64,000 nucleotides of DNA from Micromonospora sp. WMMD961 (GTDB taxonomy: Bacteria > Actinomycetota > Actinomycetes > Mycobacteriales > Micromonosporaceae). The stretch covers positions 1,456,501 through 1,520,500 of the forward strand of contig NZ_JARUBJ010000002.1 in NCBI RefSeq assembly GCF_029626145.1, given 5' to 3'. The notes beneath the pieces were generated by a model, which worked only from the letters and a program-made list of their open reading frames with translations, did no database searches and was not told the origin of the DNA. Shown here piece after piece: positions 41,373 through 50,334 of this stretch (position 1 is the stretch's first letter; each line of letters opens with the position of its first letter). The translations under genes were made by a program, and so were the position numbers.

Positions 41373-41837
41373 ATGGCGCGCAGCATCGCACGGAACACCC
41401 GGGTCGACCGGGATGACCTGCTCGACTTCCTCCGGCCACGACACCGCGTCGTGCTGATGACCACCCGAGCCGACGGGCGACCGCAGTCCTCCCCGGTCTC
41501 CGCGGGCATCGACGGGCAGGGTCGGCTGGTCGTCTCGACCTACCCGGAGCGGGCCAAGGTGACCAACATCCGCCGGGACCCCCGGGTCTCGGCGTGCGTA
41601 CTCAGCGACGACTGGAACGGCCCCTGGGTGCAGATCGACGGCACCGCCGAGGTGCTCGACCTGCCGGAGGCGCTGGAGCCGCTGGTCGAGTACTTCCGCA
41701 GCATCTCCGGCGAGCACCCGGACTGGGACGACTACCGGGCGGCGATGGTGCGCCAGGGCAAGTCGCTGATCCGGGTCACCATCGACGCGTGGGGCCCGAT
41801 CGCCACCGGAGGCTTCCCCGCCCGCCTCGCCGACTGA
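41373..41837 (+). CDS. PPOX-class F420-dependent oxidoreductase
   Basis: 154 residues with a split-barrel fold: LLDFLRPRHRVVLMTTRADGRPQSSPVSAGIDGQGRLVVSTYPERAKVTNIRRDPRVSACVLSDDWNGPWVQIDGTAEV. This matches the TIGR03618/PPOX F420-binding group of actinobacteria. It probably uses F420H2 (or FMN) to reduce an unsaturated substrate. TAGGAA six bases before the ATG may be a poor leaderless -10 box. Confidence 0.9.
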   Translation: MARSIARNTRVDRDDLLDFLRPRHRVVLMTTRADGRPQSSPVSAGIDGQGRLVVSTYPERAKVTNIRRDPRVSACVLSDDWNGPWVQIDGTAEVLDLPEALEPLVEYFRSISGEHPDWDDYRAAMVRQGKSLIRVTIDAWGPIATGGFPARLAD

Positions 41838-41920
41838 CCCCTTCGTTCGGTGGATCTACGAGCTGGCGCTCTTCGACTACGGTGAGCCAGGCAAGATCCA
41901 ATGACACGAACGGGGACCTC

Positions 41921-42979
41921 GTGAACCATCTCTCCGCCCCTCGCCGGCTGCTCGCCTGGGCGGTGCCGGCCACTCTGGCGCTCGCCGTCGTCGCCCCGGC
42001 CCTGCCGGCCCAGGCCGCACCGGCCGACACCCCGACCAGCGCTGCCACCGGCCCAGTGGACAAGGACCTCAACGGCGACGGCGTACCGGACCTGGTGACC
42101 GCCGGCGGCCCCACGACGGGCCTCGACTCCGGCGTCTGGGCGGCGCGGGGCCGGGTCGGCGCGACCACCGGCGTCGGCACCGGCCGGGTCAAGGTCCCGG
42201 CGGTGAACATCGGCATCTACGGCACCGGGGTCACCGGCAACGACGACCCGGCCGCGGATTTCGACGGCGCCCAAGTGATCACCGGCCGCTTCTTCGGCAC
42301 CGCGAACCAGGACTTCCTGGCCTACTACCCCAGCGGCGTCAACGCCGGTGGTGGCAGCTTCATCGCGGGCACCGGCGACGGCACGATGGCCAAGCCCAAT
42401 GGTGGCAGCGCACAGGTCACTCTCATCCGCGAATACCTTCTCGACGAGCACGGCAACTCTCCGATCCAGCTCGTCAACGGGTTCACGGCGGACGGCGCCG
42501 ACACCGGCATCCCGGACCTGCTGGGCATCGTCGGCGACGCGAGCAATGGCTACCGCCTGGCCTACTACCCGAACTACTGGGCGACGAGCCTCTACCTTCC
42601 GCTGCCCCAGGGCAACGCCACCCCGACCGGGGGCAGCGACTGGCAGAACTGGACCCTGGCCAGCACCGAGCTGACCTCGGGGATGGCGCTGGTGCTGCGG
42701 AACGCCACCACCGGCGACCTGTACCTGTGGCAGGGCGTCACCATGACCGACAACGGCGACGGAACCGGCACGCTGTCCTACACCCAGTACCGGCTCGCCT
42801 CCGGCTGGAACACCGGCGCGGCGATCAGCAGCCTCATCGCCGCCGACCTGAACGCCGACGGCGTGGCCGACCTGTGGGCGGTGTTCCCCGACGGCAGCGT
42901 GCGGGCGTACCTGATCTCGAACCTCTCCACCACCAAGCCGGCGAGGGTCCGCGCGGTCCAGGCGCAGCAGCTCAACTGA
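41921..42979 (+). CDS. Secreted FG-GAP/VCBS-like repeat protein
   Basis: 352 residues from GTG 41921. The signal peptide is LLAWAVPATLALAVVAPALPAQAAPA. The mature part opens with DLNGDGVPDLVTAGG and closes with DLNADGVADLWAVFPDGS, calcium-binding DxNxDGxxDL motifs of FG-GAP/VCBS repeats. Between them are beta-propeller-like blades (VITGRFFGTANQDFLAYYPSG, IPDLLGIVGDASNGYRLAYYPN). It is likely an extracellular binding protein with a seven-blade propeller. Followed by a hairpin. Confidence 0.8.
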   Translation: MNHLSAPRRLLAWAVPATLALAVVAPALPAQAAPADTPTSAATGPVDKDLNGDGVPDLVTAGGPTTGLDSGVWAARGRVGATTGVGTGRVKVPAVNIGIYGTGVTGNDDPAADFDGAQVITGRFFGTANQDFLAYYPSGVNAGGGSFIAGTGDGTMAKPNGGSAQVTLIREYLLDEHGNSPIQLVNGFTADGADTGIPDLLGIVGDASNGYRLAYYPNYWATSLYLPLPQGNATPTGGSDWQNWTLASTELTSGMALVLRNATTGDLYLWQGVTMTDNGDGTGTLSYTQYRLASGWNTGAAISSLIAADLNADGVADLWAVFPDGSVRAYLISNLSTTKPARVRAVQAQQLN

Positions 42980-42984
42980 GCTGA

Positions 42985-43024
42985 GGTGTGGGGTCCGTCA
43001 GCCGAGAGCGGCGGACCCCGCACC
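42985..43024. terminator. Hairpin terminator between convergent genes
   Basis: Arms GGTGTGGGGTCCG (42985-42997) and its complement with one mismatch (43012-43024), 14-nt loop. Confidence 0.7.
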
Positions 43025-43026
43025 GT

Positions 43027-44259
43027 TCAGTCGACAAGCGCCGCGTAGACGAGTTGGCGTAGCTGGGAGCGGAGCGGGTAGGTGCTCGACGGCATCAGTT
43101 GGGTGAACAGCAGCGCGGTGATCTCCTCGGCCGGGTCCACCCAGAACGCGGTGCTGGCCACCCCACCCCAGTAGTACTCGCCGACGCTGCTCGGCACCCG
43201 GCTGGGGATCGGGTCGTCGACGACCGCGAAGCCGAGGCCGAAGCCGATCCCGTCCAGTGTCGTCTCGGCGAAGCCACCGGTGGACAGGGTGCCCAGGTCC
43301 TGGCCCCCGGGCAGGTGGTTGCGGGTCATGAAGCGCACCGTTCGGGGGCCGAGCAACCGGACGCCGTCCAGCTCGCCGCCGCGCAGCAGCATCTGCGTGA
43401 AGCGGTGGTAGTCGGCGGCGCCGGAGATCAGACCGCCTCCTCCGGACAGCAGGGCGGGCTTGCGCAACGCGAGCGCGCCGAGGCTGTCGTAGCGGACGGC
43501 CTTTCCGCTCCGCGGCTCCGGTACGTAGAGCGCCGCCAGCCGGTCGGCCTCCTCGCCCTCCACCCACCAGCGGGTGTCGGTCATGCCCAGCGGGCCGAAG
43601 ATCCGGTCGGCGAAGAACGCGTCGAGGCTCTGCCCGGAGATCACCTCGACGAGCCGGCCGAGCACGTCGGTGGCGACCGAGTAGCCCCAGGCGGAACCGG
43701 GCTGGAACAGCAGCGGCAGCTCACCGAAGGCCACGCAGGCGCTGGCCAGGTCGACGTCCGCCGGCGGGTACAGGTCGTAACCGGCGGCGCGGTACAGGCC
43801 GTCGACCACCGAGGTCTGCATGAAACCGTACGTCAGGCCGGACGTGTGGGTGAGCAGGTGCCAGACCCGGATCGGCTCGGTCGCCGGCACGGTGTACGGC
43901 TTGAGCATCGACCCCTTCGAGTAGACCCGAAGGTCGGCGAACTCCGGCAGCCAGCGGCTGATCTCGTCGGTCAGCTCGAACCGGCCCTCCTCCCAGAGCA
44001 TCATCGCCGCGACGGAGGTGACCGGCTTGGTCATCGAGTAGATCCGCCAGAGCGTGTCGGTTTCGACCGGCGCGCCCGACTCCCGGTCCCGCAGCCCGTA
44101 CGTCGAGGAGTGCGCCACCTCGCCGCGGCGGGTGACCACCACCTGCCAGCCGGCCAGTCGGCCGTCGTCCACGTACCGGCCGAAGTGCTCGTCGATCCGC
44201 GCCAACCGTGCCGGGTCGAAACCGACCTGATCCGGGTCCTTGCTTCGGGCCACACTCAC
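43027..44259 (-). CDS. Class C beta-lactamase-like serine hydrolase/esterase
   Basis: 410 residues. The SxxK motif is S75-M-T-K78 in WRIYSMTKPVTSVAAMMLWEEG. The second motif region is WGYSVATDVLGRLVEVISG (Y-S-V) and the third is around GGVASTAFWVDP. No signal peptide, and the motif spacing matches family VIII esterases and LACTB-like hydrolases rather than true AmpC. It probably hydrolyses esters in the cytoplasm. The GTG at 44259 has TAGGTT seven bases upstream, so it is probably leaderless, and it diverges from the pentapeptide gene. Confidence 0.85.
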   Translation of the reverse strand: MSVARSKDPDQVGFDPARLARIDEHFGRYVDDGRLAGWQVVVTRRGEVAHSSTYGLRDRESGAPVETDTLWRIYSMTKPVTSVAAMMLWEEGRFELTDEISRWLPEFADLRVYSKGSMLKPYTVPATEPIRVWHLLTHTSGLTYGFMQTSVVDGLYRAAGYDLYPPADVDLASACVAFGELPLLFQPGSAWGYSVATDVLGRLVEVISGQSLDAFFADRIFGPLGMTDTRWWVEGEEADRLAALYVPEPRSGKAVRYDSLGALALRKPALLSGGGGLISGAADYHRFTQMLLRGGELDGVRLLGPRTVRFMTRNHLPGGQDLGTLSTGGFAETTLDGIGFGLGFAVVDDPIPSRVPSSVGEYYWGGVASTAFWVDPAEEITALLFTQLMPSSTYPLRSQLRQLVYAALVD

Positions 44260-44266
44260 GCCGCCG

Positions 44267-44272
44267 AACCTA
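44267..44272 (-). promoter_or_regulatory. -10 box of leaderless hydrolase gene
   Basis: TAGGTT on the minus strand, seven bases before the GTG at 44259. Confidence 0.55.
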
Positions 44273-44345
44273 CTCGCCGGTATGGCCGTACCGGAAGGGG
44301 GGTCGACACCGGTCGGACCGGCCGCCGGCTGTCGTTGGTGACCAC

Positions 44346-44351
44346 TAGCCT
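44346..44351 (+). promoter_or_regulatory. -10 box of leaderless pentapeptide gene
   Basis: TAGCCT six bases before the ATG at 44358; no ribosome site. Confidence 0.6.
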
Positions 44352-44357
44352 GGCCGG

Positions 44358-44951
44358 ATGCCGGAGTTGACCGAGGATGCGACCTTCCGCAACGAGGACT
44401 GGTACGGCGAGGAGCTGACCGACCGGCACTTCGTCAGTTGCGAGTTCTTCGACGTGGACCTGACCGAGGCGGTGAGCCGGGGAGCGGTCTTCACCGGGTG
44501 CACGTTCGGCAACGTCAGGTTCAACGCGTCCCGGCATGTCGACTCGGCCTTCACCCGTTGCGTCTTCCGCCGGTGCAACTTCTTCGAGGCCGAGTTCACC
44601 GGCTGCAAGTTGGTCGGCAGCACGTTCGTCGACTGCGACCTGCGCCCGTTGGCTGTCGACGGCGGTGACTGGTCCTTCGTCGCGATGCCCGGCGCGGACC
44701 TGCGGGGCGTCCGGCTGACCGGGGTGCGGATGCGGGAGGTGGACCTGACCCGGGCCAATCTGACCGGTGCCACCGTCACAGGCGTCGACCTGTCCGGGGC
44801 GCAACTGCTCAACGTGCGGCTCGGCGGCGCCGACCTGCGGGGCAGCGATCTCACCGCCCTCGACCCGACGGCCGTCGAGCGGGCCGGCGCCATCGTCGAC
44901 GTCGGGCAGGCCGTGGTCATCGCACAGTTGCTCGGTTTTCGGATCGGCTGA
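44358..44951 (+). CDS. Pentapeptide-repeat protein
   Basis: 197 residues, mostly repeats of A/C(D/N)LXX type: FVSCEFFDVDLTEAVSRGAVFTGCTFGNVRFNASRHVDSAFTRCVFRRCNFFEAEFTGCKLVGSTFVDCDL, then LRGVRLTGVRMREVDLTRANLTGATVTGVDLSGAQL. It folds as a right-handed quadrilateral helix. MfpA/Qnr relatives mimic DNA and protect gyrase; many others have unknown roles. This one is of the cysteine/phenylalanine-rich type. Leaderless start. Confidence 0.9.
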   Translation: MPELTEDATFRNEDWYGEELTDRHFVSCEFFDVDLTEAVSRGAVFTGCTFGNVRFNASRHVDSAFTRCVFRRCNFFEAEFTGCKLVGSTFVDCDLRPLAVDGGDWSFVAMPGADLRGVRLTGVRMREVDLTRANLTGATVTGVDLSGAQLLNVRLGGADLRGSDLTALDPTAVERAGAIVDVGQAVVIAQLLGFRIG

Positions 44952-45150
44952 CCCCGAACGGCGCTCGTGGCCTGCCGAAGTGGCCACCCGCGCGGGGCGG
45001 GCCACCGTTGGCGTCCGGCTGCGGGCTGGACACGTCCGGCAGTCCGGATCTAGCGTGTCGTCCACACCGGTACGAACGCGAAACGGCCCACAGTGGACGG
45101 TGTGATCCGCTGTGGTGGGCGGCGGCCGGGTGGTGGAGTTGGAGGGGTCG

Positions 45151-46104
45151 GTGGCGGACGAAGACCGCACGCGGACTGATTCGGGTGCTGGCGACGCATC
45201 GGCGAAGCACCGCTCGGGTGCCCTCACCTCCGGGCAGACCCGCGCCGCGCTGCGCCGGGTCGCCCGTGCCCGACAGCGACGACGCTGGGCGGTGGAGGGG
45301 GTCGCCGCACTCGCCTGCCTGGCGGCGCTGATCTCGTACCTGAGCATCCGCTCGGACCCGGCGCCCGAGGACGACCAGGCGGGTCGCCCGGGCGGTGTGA
45401 CCGGAGTCGCCGCCCGTTCTCCCGGTTTCCCGGGCACCGACGGGCGTACCGGTGACGCGGGGCCGGCGGAGCCCGGCCTGCGTCCGCGCCAGCGCCCGCC
45501 CTCGCCCGACCCGACACCGTCGACGACCGCGCCGGCCCCACCGCCGCCGTCACCCCGGTCGCCGGCGCTGTCGGTGACCCGGGGGGAGATGCCCGCCGAG
45601 GTCGACCTGACCGCGGTGGGCACCCGCGACTGGGTGCACTGGGGGCAGCGTGGGGGCACCTCGACGGTCCGCAAGCGTGCCGGCTCCGGGGAGATCGTCG
45701 ACGAGGGTGGTGCCGGCACACGGGTCGCCTGGGACGGCAACCAGGAGCACGTGCGGTGGTCCGACGGCTCGTCGCAGCGGTCGGCGCGGGACAGCTCCGA
45801 GGGCGTCTACACCTGTGGTACCGGCAACGGGTTCTCGCTCGCCGTCGCGGGCAGCGGTGAGTCGCGCACGGTCCAGCTCTTCGGCGGTATCTGGATGGCC
45901 CGGGGGCGTCTGGAGGCGCGGCTGTCCACCGGCGGACCCGCCAGCAGCGTGGTGCTGGAGGACCCGTACACGAGTCAGAGCGCGCAGTTCACCATCCGGT
46001 TCACGGTGCCGAAGGGCGCTCGACTGCTGCTGACCTGGAAAGTCGAGAAGGTCTTCACTCCGCACTGCGGCAACGTCGGCCTCCAGGCTGTGGCGGTGCG
46101 CTGA
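45151..46104 (+). CDS. Membrane-anchored protein with Pro-rich linker and extracellular beta domain
   Basis: 317 residues from GTG 45151, which has GGAGGGG seven bases upstream. A cytoplasmic arginine-rich helix (TRAALRRVARARQRRRWAVEG) leads to one membrane segment (VAALACLAALISYLSI). A long Pro/Arg/Ala linker and a C-terminal beta-rich domain of about 150 residues follow, with VDLTAVGTRDWVHWG ... TSTVRKRAGSGEI and VRWSDGSSQRSA. The DWVHWG ... RK motif recurs in secreted actinobacterial proteins and may be a carbohydrate- or wall-binding domain. Function unknown. The 199 bp before it hold no other gene. Confidence 0.7.
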   Translation: MADEDRTRTDSGAGDASAKHRSGALTSGQTRAALRRVARARQRRRWAVEGVAALACLAALISYLSIRSDPAPEDDQAGRPGGVTGVAARSPGFPGTDGRTGDAGPAEPGLRPRQRPPSPDPTPSTTAPAPPPPSPRSPALSVTRGEMPAEVDLTAVGTRDWVHWGQRGGTSTVRKRAGSGEIVDEGGAGTRVAWDGNQEHVRWSDGSSQRSARDSSEGVYTCGTGNGFSLAVAGSGESRTVQLFGGIWMARGRLEARLSTGGPASSVVLEDPYTSQSAQFTIRFTVPKGARLLLTWKVEKVFTPHCGNVGLQAVAVR

Positions 46105-46217
46105 CCGACCAGTCGCTGCGCGGCCGCACAGCGGGACAGTTTGTCCGTCGCCCACGGTCGAGGAGGTCGTAGCTTTCTGCTGTCCCCATCCGACCATCCA
46201 GTGTGGAGGCAGCGGAG

Positions 46218-46547
46218 ATGAGTAGTAGTACCGCCCACCGCGTCCGTCGCGCCGCTTCGGCCGGTGCCGGTGAAGCGTCCGGAGAGGTGCTCCGCGACAT
46301 CCCCCTGCCACCGTACGTGACCGGCGAGGACACCCAGTTCGCGGTGCGGGCGGTCGTGGTGCACGCCCCCCGGCGGTGGTCCGGTGGAGTGGTGTGCCGC
46401 AACGATGCCAGCCCGCACCCGTGCCGCCTGCACCGTTGGGGCACTCGGGTGCTGGCGCTTCGCGGGCTGCGGGCTGCCGAGATCGCCGCGCTCATCGAGC
46501 GCGGCGACCCGACGGCGGTGGTCCCCCCACCGGACCGTCCGGCCTGA
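46218..46547 (+). CDS. Small CRND/PCRLHRWG-motif protein (copy 2)
   Basis: 109 residues from ATG 46218 (GGAGGC and CGGAG upstream). It is paralogous to the protein at 39.0 kb: FAVRAVVVHAPRRWSGGVVCRNDASPHPCRLHRWGTRVLALRGLRAAEIAALIERGDP. The Cys, Asp, Cys and His residues of the motif are conserved between the copies. It lacks the long disordered tail of copy 1. The N-terminus is Ser/Ala-rich with no signal peptide. Function unknown; metal binding is inference. Confidence 0.7.
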   Translation: MSSSTAHRVRRAASAGAGEASGEVLRDIPLPPYVTGEDTQFAVRAVVVHAPRRWSGGVVCRNDASPHPCRLHRWGTRVLALRGLRAAEIAALIERGDPTAVVPPPDRPA

Positions 46548-46556
46548 GCGCGCGTC

Positions 46557-46590
46557 CGGCCGGGAGGCAGCAGCCCGCGCCTCCCGGCCG
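46557..46590. terminator. Hairpin terminator between convergent genes
   Basis: Perfect 12-bp arms CGGCCGGGAGGC (46557-46568) and its complement (46579-46590), 10-nt loop. Confidence 0.75.
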
Positions 46591-46594
46591 CCGC

Positions 46595-48178
46595 TCAGCA
46601 GGTGATGGGCTTCACCCAGGAACACTCCACACCCTCCGGGGTCCGAGGAATCTCCGGCACGGCTGGCGGCGCCATCCGCGTGGTGCTCGTACCGCCCGTG
46701 CGGAAGCCGGCAAGTGCCACCGCGATCTGGTCCTCCAACGGCTTGACCGACGCCGTCAGGTAGTTGTTCAGCAGGATGGCGAACGCCAGCAGCCGGCCGT
46801 CGGCGCTGGTGACGTAGCCAGAGAGGCCGGAGACACCGGTCAGGCTGCCGGTCTTCGCGTGCACGTTGCCCGCCGCCGGGGTGCCGGCCATCCGGCTCCG
46901 GAGAGTGCCGCCGACGAACCGCTCGGGTTGCCCGGCGATCGGTAGGGCCGCGTACCAGGTCCCGAACCACGGTTCGGCGCGGACGGCGCTCAGCAGGTTC
47001 ACGAACTCCGCCGCCGGTACCAGGTTGCGCCGGGACAGCCCCGATCCGTCGCGCTGGCGCAGCCGCCCGGTGTCCATCCCGGTGTCGGCGACGTACTCGC
47101 TGATCGCGGTCGTGCCGGCCGTCCAGGTACCCGAACCGTTCAGCACCCGGCCGATCTCCTTGGTCAGCACCTCGGCGTGCCCGTTGTTGGAGAGCTTGAG
47201 GAACGGTGTCATCAGCTCGCCGAGGCTCATCGAGTCGTGCCGGGCCACCGGGTGGGCCGTCTCCGGGGTGGGCTGGCCCAGTACGGTTCGGCCGATCACC
47301 CGGACGCCGTGCCGGTGCAACGCCGCCCGGAACACGTCGGCCGCGTAGCCGGTGGGTTCCCAGACGGTCACCCAGTCGCTGGCGGGCTCGTCCCCGAGGG
47401 CGATCTGGCCGGTCACCACCACGGTGTTGCCGCCGTGTTCGCGCTCGATCGAGATCGAGGTCTCGCCCTCGGCGACGGTCACGGCCCGGTTGTCGACGCG
47501 GACGTACCCGGTGGGTGGGGTGGTGCTGACCACCGGCGGGGCGCCGGCCCGGCCGGCGGGTGCGGCCCGCACGATCACCGTCCCCGCGTCGTAGTCGGTG
47601 TCCGGGGCGACGGTGAGCGCGGAGACCTGCGCGGCGTAGTAGTAGGGCTCGTCGTCCCAGGCCCAGTCGGGGCCGAGGCGGGTGCTGTCGTAGCGGGTGT
47701 CGTCGGCGACCAGGTTGCCGGTGACCACCCGTACGCCGTCAGCGGCGACCTGGGCGGCGAGCGCGTCGTAGTCGGCGGCGAGCATGGTCGGGTCACCGCC
47801 ACCGCGCAGGTAGAGGTTGCCGGTGAGCAGGCCCGCGTGGCGCTTGCCGCTGGTGTGCACGTCGGTGGTGAATCGGTGCCCCGGGCCGAGCAGCCCGAGG
47901 GCCGCCGTCGAGGTCATCAGCTTGGTGTTGGAGGCCGGGATCAGCCGACGGTCGCCGTTGCGGTCGTAGAGCGTCTGTCCCGTGCTGGTGTCGACCACGA
48001 CCACCGACGCCTGCGCCCCGCTGAGGCGGGCGTCGCCGAGGATCGTGTCGATGGTGTCGTGCAGTCGGGTCGTCGCGGGGGTGGGCGACTCGGCCGTGGC
48101 ACCCGGCGCGCCGGCGGTGGCCGCGGTGGCGACCAGCGTGAGTAGTGCGAGGGCCCGGACAAAGTGACGGCGATGCAT
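46595..48178 (-). CDS. dacB: PBP4-type D-alanyl-D-alanine carboxypeptidase/endopeptidase (S13)
   Basis: 527 residues. A signal peptide (ALALLTLVATAATAGAPGATA) is followed by the SxxK motif S83-N-T-K86, then KLSNNGHAE (SxN) near 350 and HAKTGSLTG (KTG) near 455. The inserted domains between motifs 1 and 2 are typical of the S13 family. It trims or hydrolyses peptidoglycan cross-links outside the membrane. The C-terminal tail VECSWVKPITC carries two cysteines that may form a disulphide. Confidence 0.9.
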   Translation of the reverse strand: MHRRHFVRALALLTLVATAATAGAPGATAESPTPATTRLHDTIDTILGDARLSGAQASVVVVDTSTGQTLYDRNGDRRLIPASNTKLMTSTAALGLLGPGHRFTTDVHTSGKRHAGLLTGNLYLRGGGDPTMLAADYDALAAQVAADGVRVVTGNLVADDTRYDSTRLGPDWAWDDEPYYYAAQVSALTVAPDTDYDAGTVIVRAAPAGRAGAPPVVSTTPPTGYVRVDNRAVTVAEGETSISIEREHGGNTVVVTGQIALGDEPASDWVTVWEPTGYAADVFRAALHRHGVRVIGRTVLGQPTPETAHPVARHDSMSLGELMTPFLKLSNNGHAEVLTKEIGRVLNGSGTWTAGTTAISEYVADTGMDTGRLRQRDGSGLSRRNLVPAAEFVNLLSAVRAEPWFGTWYAALPIAGQPERFVGGTLRSRMAGTPAAGNVHAKTGSLTGVSGLSGYVTSADGRLLAFAILLNNYLTASVKPLEDQIAVALAGFRTGGTSTTRMAPPAVPEIPRTPEGVECSWVKPITC

Positions 48179-48244
48179 GCGCTGATGCTGCCACGAAGAT
48201 ATTCGCCGGAGAAGAGCCGCAAGCGAAAGATAATGCCAACCGGA

Positions 48245-48961
48245 CTAGGTGGGCTGCCCGGCCGACTTCTCGTGGCCGCCCCAGTAGTGCCGCTGCGTCC
48301 CCATGACCAAGGGTGCCACCAGGGCGGCGAGCGCCCCGCCGAGCAGCGGGAAGACGATGAACACCCAGAGCTGCCGCAGGGCGACGCCGCCCTCGAAGAC
48401 CGCCGGGCCGAACGCCCGGGCCGGGTTGACTGCCGCGCCGGTCAGCGTCAGACCGACCAGTTGGGTAGCGGCGAGGGCCAACCCGATGGCCACCCCGGCG
48501 GTCCCCGGGTTCTCGCTGCGACTGGTCACCACCAGGACGACGAGGACGAACAGGAAGGTCAGCACGACCTCCAGCACCGCCGCTCCACCTCGGTTGATGT
48601 GTGCGCCGTAGCCGTTGGTGCCCAGTGCCCCGGTCTGGTCCGCGACGTCGCCCCACCGGGTCAGCGCCCAGAGCACGAAGGCGGCCACCGTCGCGCCCAC
48701 GAACTGGGCGATCCAGTACGCCACCGCGCCGAGCACCGAGATCTTTCCGGAGAGCAGGACACCTAGTGTCACCGCCGGGTTGACGTGACTGCCGGAGAGC
48801 GGGCCGATCGTGTAGACGAGAGCGAGCAGCACGAACCCGAAGGACAACGCGACCACCACGACGCCGCCCTGAACCCGTGCGGCGACGGCGCTGCCCACTC
48901 CGAAGAAGACCAGCACCAGAGTGCCGAGGAACTCTGCCGCGTACCGACGGAAGTCGCTCAT
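48245..48961 (-). CDS. Aquaporin (MIP family)
   Basis: 238 residues with six membrane helices and the two half-helix NPA motifs: SHVNPAVT (N61-P62-A63) and AAVNPARA near residue 180. The arginine after the second NPA belongs to the selectivity filter. It most resembles AqpZ-like water channels. The ATG at 48961 has TACGCT six bases upstream (leaderless); the longer frame to 49537 is antisense to the monooxygenase gene. Confidence 0.9.
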   Translation of the reverse strand: MSDFRRYAAEFLGTLVLVFFGVGSAVAARVQGGVVVVALSFGFVLLALVYTIGPLSGSHVNPAVTLGVLLSGKISVLGAVAYWIAQFVGATVAAFVLWALTRWGDVADQTGALGTNGYGAHINRGGAAVLEVVLTFLFVLVVLVVTSRSENPGTAGVAIGLALAATQLVGLTLTGAAVNPARAFGPAVFEGGVALRQLWVFIVFPLLGGALAALVAPLVMGTQRHYWGGHEKSAGQPT

Positions 48962-48967
48962 TCGCTC

Positions 48968-48973
48968 AGCGTA
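48968..48973 (-). promoter_or_regulatory. -10 box of leaderless aquaporin gene
   Basis: TACGCT on the minus strand, six bases before the ATG at 48961. Confidence 0.55.
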
Positions 48974-49066
48974 GGTGCTGGTCAGGGAGGCATTACCGGA
49001 AATTCTGTGATCGACGCGACGGCCGATCGCGGGCACAGCGGTGCCGGACACGGTGTTGTACACCGC

Positions 49067-50140
49067 GTGGACACCCACTCCGCGGACGTCGTGGTGATCG
49101 GCGCCGGTCAGGCCGGCCTGAGCGCCGGCTACCACCTGCGCCGGACCGGGTTCCTGCCCGGCAGCGGCTTCGTCATCCTCGACGGCGACGACGGGCCGGG
49201 AGGGGCCTGGCAGCACCGCTGGCCAACGCTCGTCTTCGACCGGGTGCACGGCTTCCACGACCTGCCCGGGCTGCCGCTCCCGCCCGCCGAACCCAAGCGC
49301 CCGGCGGCCGAGCAGGTGAGCGCCTACTTCGCCGCGTACGAGAGGGCATTCGAGCTGCCGGTACGACGGCCGGTGCGGGTCCGCGCGGTGCGGTCCCGCC
49401 CGGACGGGCGGCTGGACGTGCAGACCGACGGGGACCGGTGGATCGCCCGGGCTCTGATCAACGCGACCGGCACCTGGACGAGGCCCTTCTGGCCGCACTA
49501 CCCCGGTCGGGCGTCGTTCCGGGGCCGGCAACTGCACACCGCCGACTACCGGGGGCCGGCCGAGTTCGCCGGACTGCGGGTGGTGGTCGTCGGTGGGGGC
49601 ACCTCCGCCGTGCAGCTGCTCGGAGAAATCTCCACCGTTGCGGCGGCCACCACCTGGGTGACCCGCCGGCCGCCGGAGTTCCGCGACGAGGAGTTCGGCC
49701 CGGAGTTGGGTCGCGCCGCGGTGGCCCGGGTGGACGAGACGGTACGGGAGGGCCGCCCACCGGGCAGTGTGGTGGGCGTGACCGGGCTGCCGGTCACGCC
49801 GGAGGTGCGCCGGCTGCGTGAGCGGGGCGTCCTGGACCGGCTACCCGTGTTCGACCGGATCACACCCGACGGGGTGGCCTGGGCGGACGGGAGGTTCGTC
49901 CCGGCGGACGTGATCCTCTGGTGCACCGGCTTCCGCGCCGCCATCGACCACCTCGCCCCGCTGGGTCTGCGCGCACCGGGCGGCGGTATCACGATGGACG
50001 GCACCCGGGTGGTCGCCGACGAGCGGGTTCACCTGGTCGGCTACGGACCCTCGGCCAGCACGATCGGTGCCAACCGGGCCGGCCGCGCGGCGGTCAACGA
50101 GATTCGCGCCTGGCTGGCCCCGACCCCCGCTCTCGACTGA
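49067..50140 (+). CDS. Flavin-containing monooxygenase-like NAD(P)/FAD oxidoreductase
   Basis: 357 residues from GTG 49067. FAD-binding ADVVVIGAGQAGLSAGYHL at the N-terminus, a GGAWQHRWPTLVFDRVHGF FMO-like segment, NAD(P)-binding LRVVVVGGGTSAVQLLGEI at about 180, and VILWCTGFRAAIDHLAPL plus VHLVGYGPSASTIGANRAGRAA at the end. It resembles class B monooxygenases and thioredoxin-reductase-like ArsO/CzcO proteins. It oxidises a soft nucleophile or metal-linked substrate; the substrate is unknown. Confidence 0.85.
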   Translation: MDTHSADVVVIGAGQAGLSAGYHLRRTGFLPGSGFVILDGDDGPGGAWQHRWPTLVFDRVHGFHDLPGLPLPPAEPKRPAAEQVSAYFAAYERAFELPVRRPVRVRAVRSRPDGRLDVQTDGDRWIARALINATGTWTRPFWPHYPGRASFRGRQLHTADYRGPAEFAGLRVVVVGGGTSAVQLLGEISTVAAATTWVTRRPPEFRDEEFGPELGRAAVARVDETVREGRPPGSVVGVTGLPVTPEVRRLRERGVLDRLPVFDRITPDGVAWADGRFVPADVILWCTGFRAAIDHLAPLGLRAPGGGITMDGTRVVADERVHLVGYGPSASTIGANRAGRAAVNEIRAWLAPTPALD

Positions 50141-50334
50141 CCTGGCTCTATTTGACGGATCGCCGGTCAACGGGCACGGTGGAGGAGGCGGGGCCCTCAG
50201 CTGCCCCGATCCGATGCGACGGCGATGACCGTTCGCCCCTTCTGTCGCCTCCCAGGTGTGCTCGTACGACGGGCCGATCATCCGGCCTGTGAGGGTTCCG
50301 ACCGGGAGCCGAGATTCCACGAGGAGTTCCGCTC

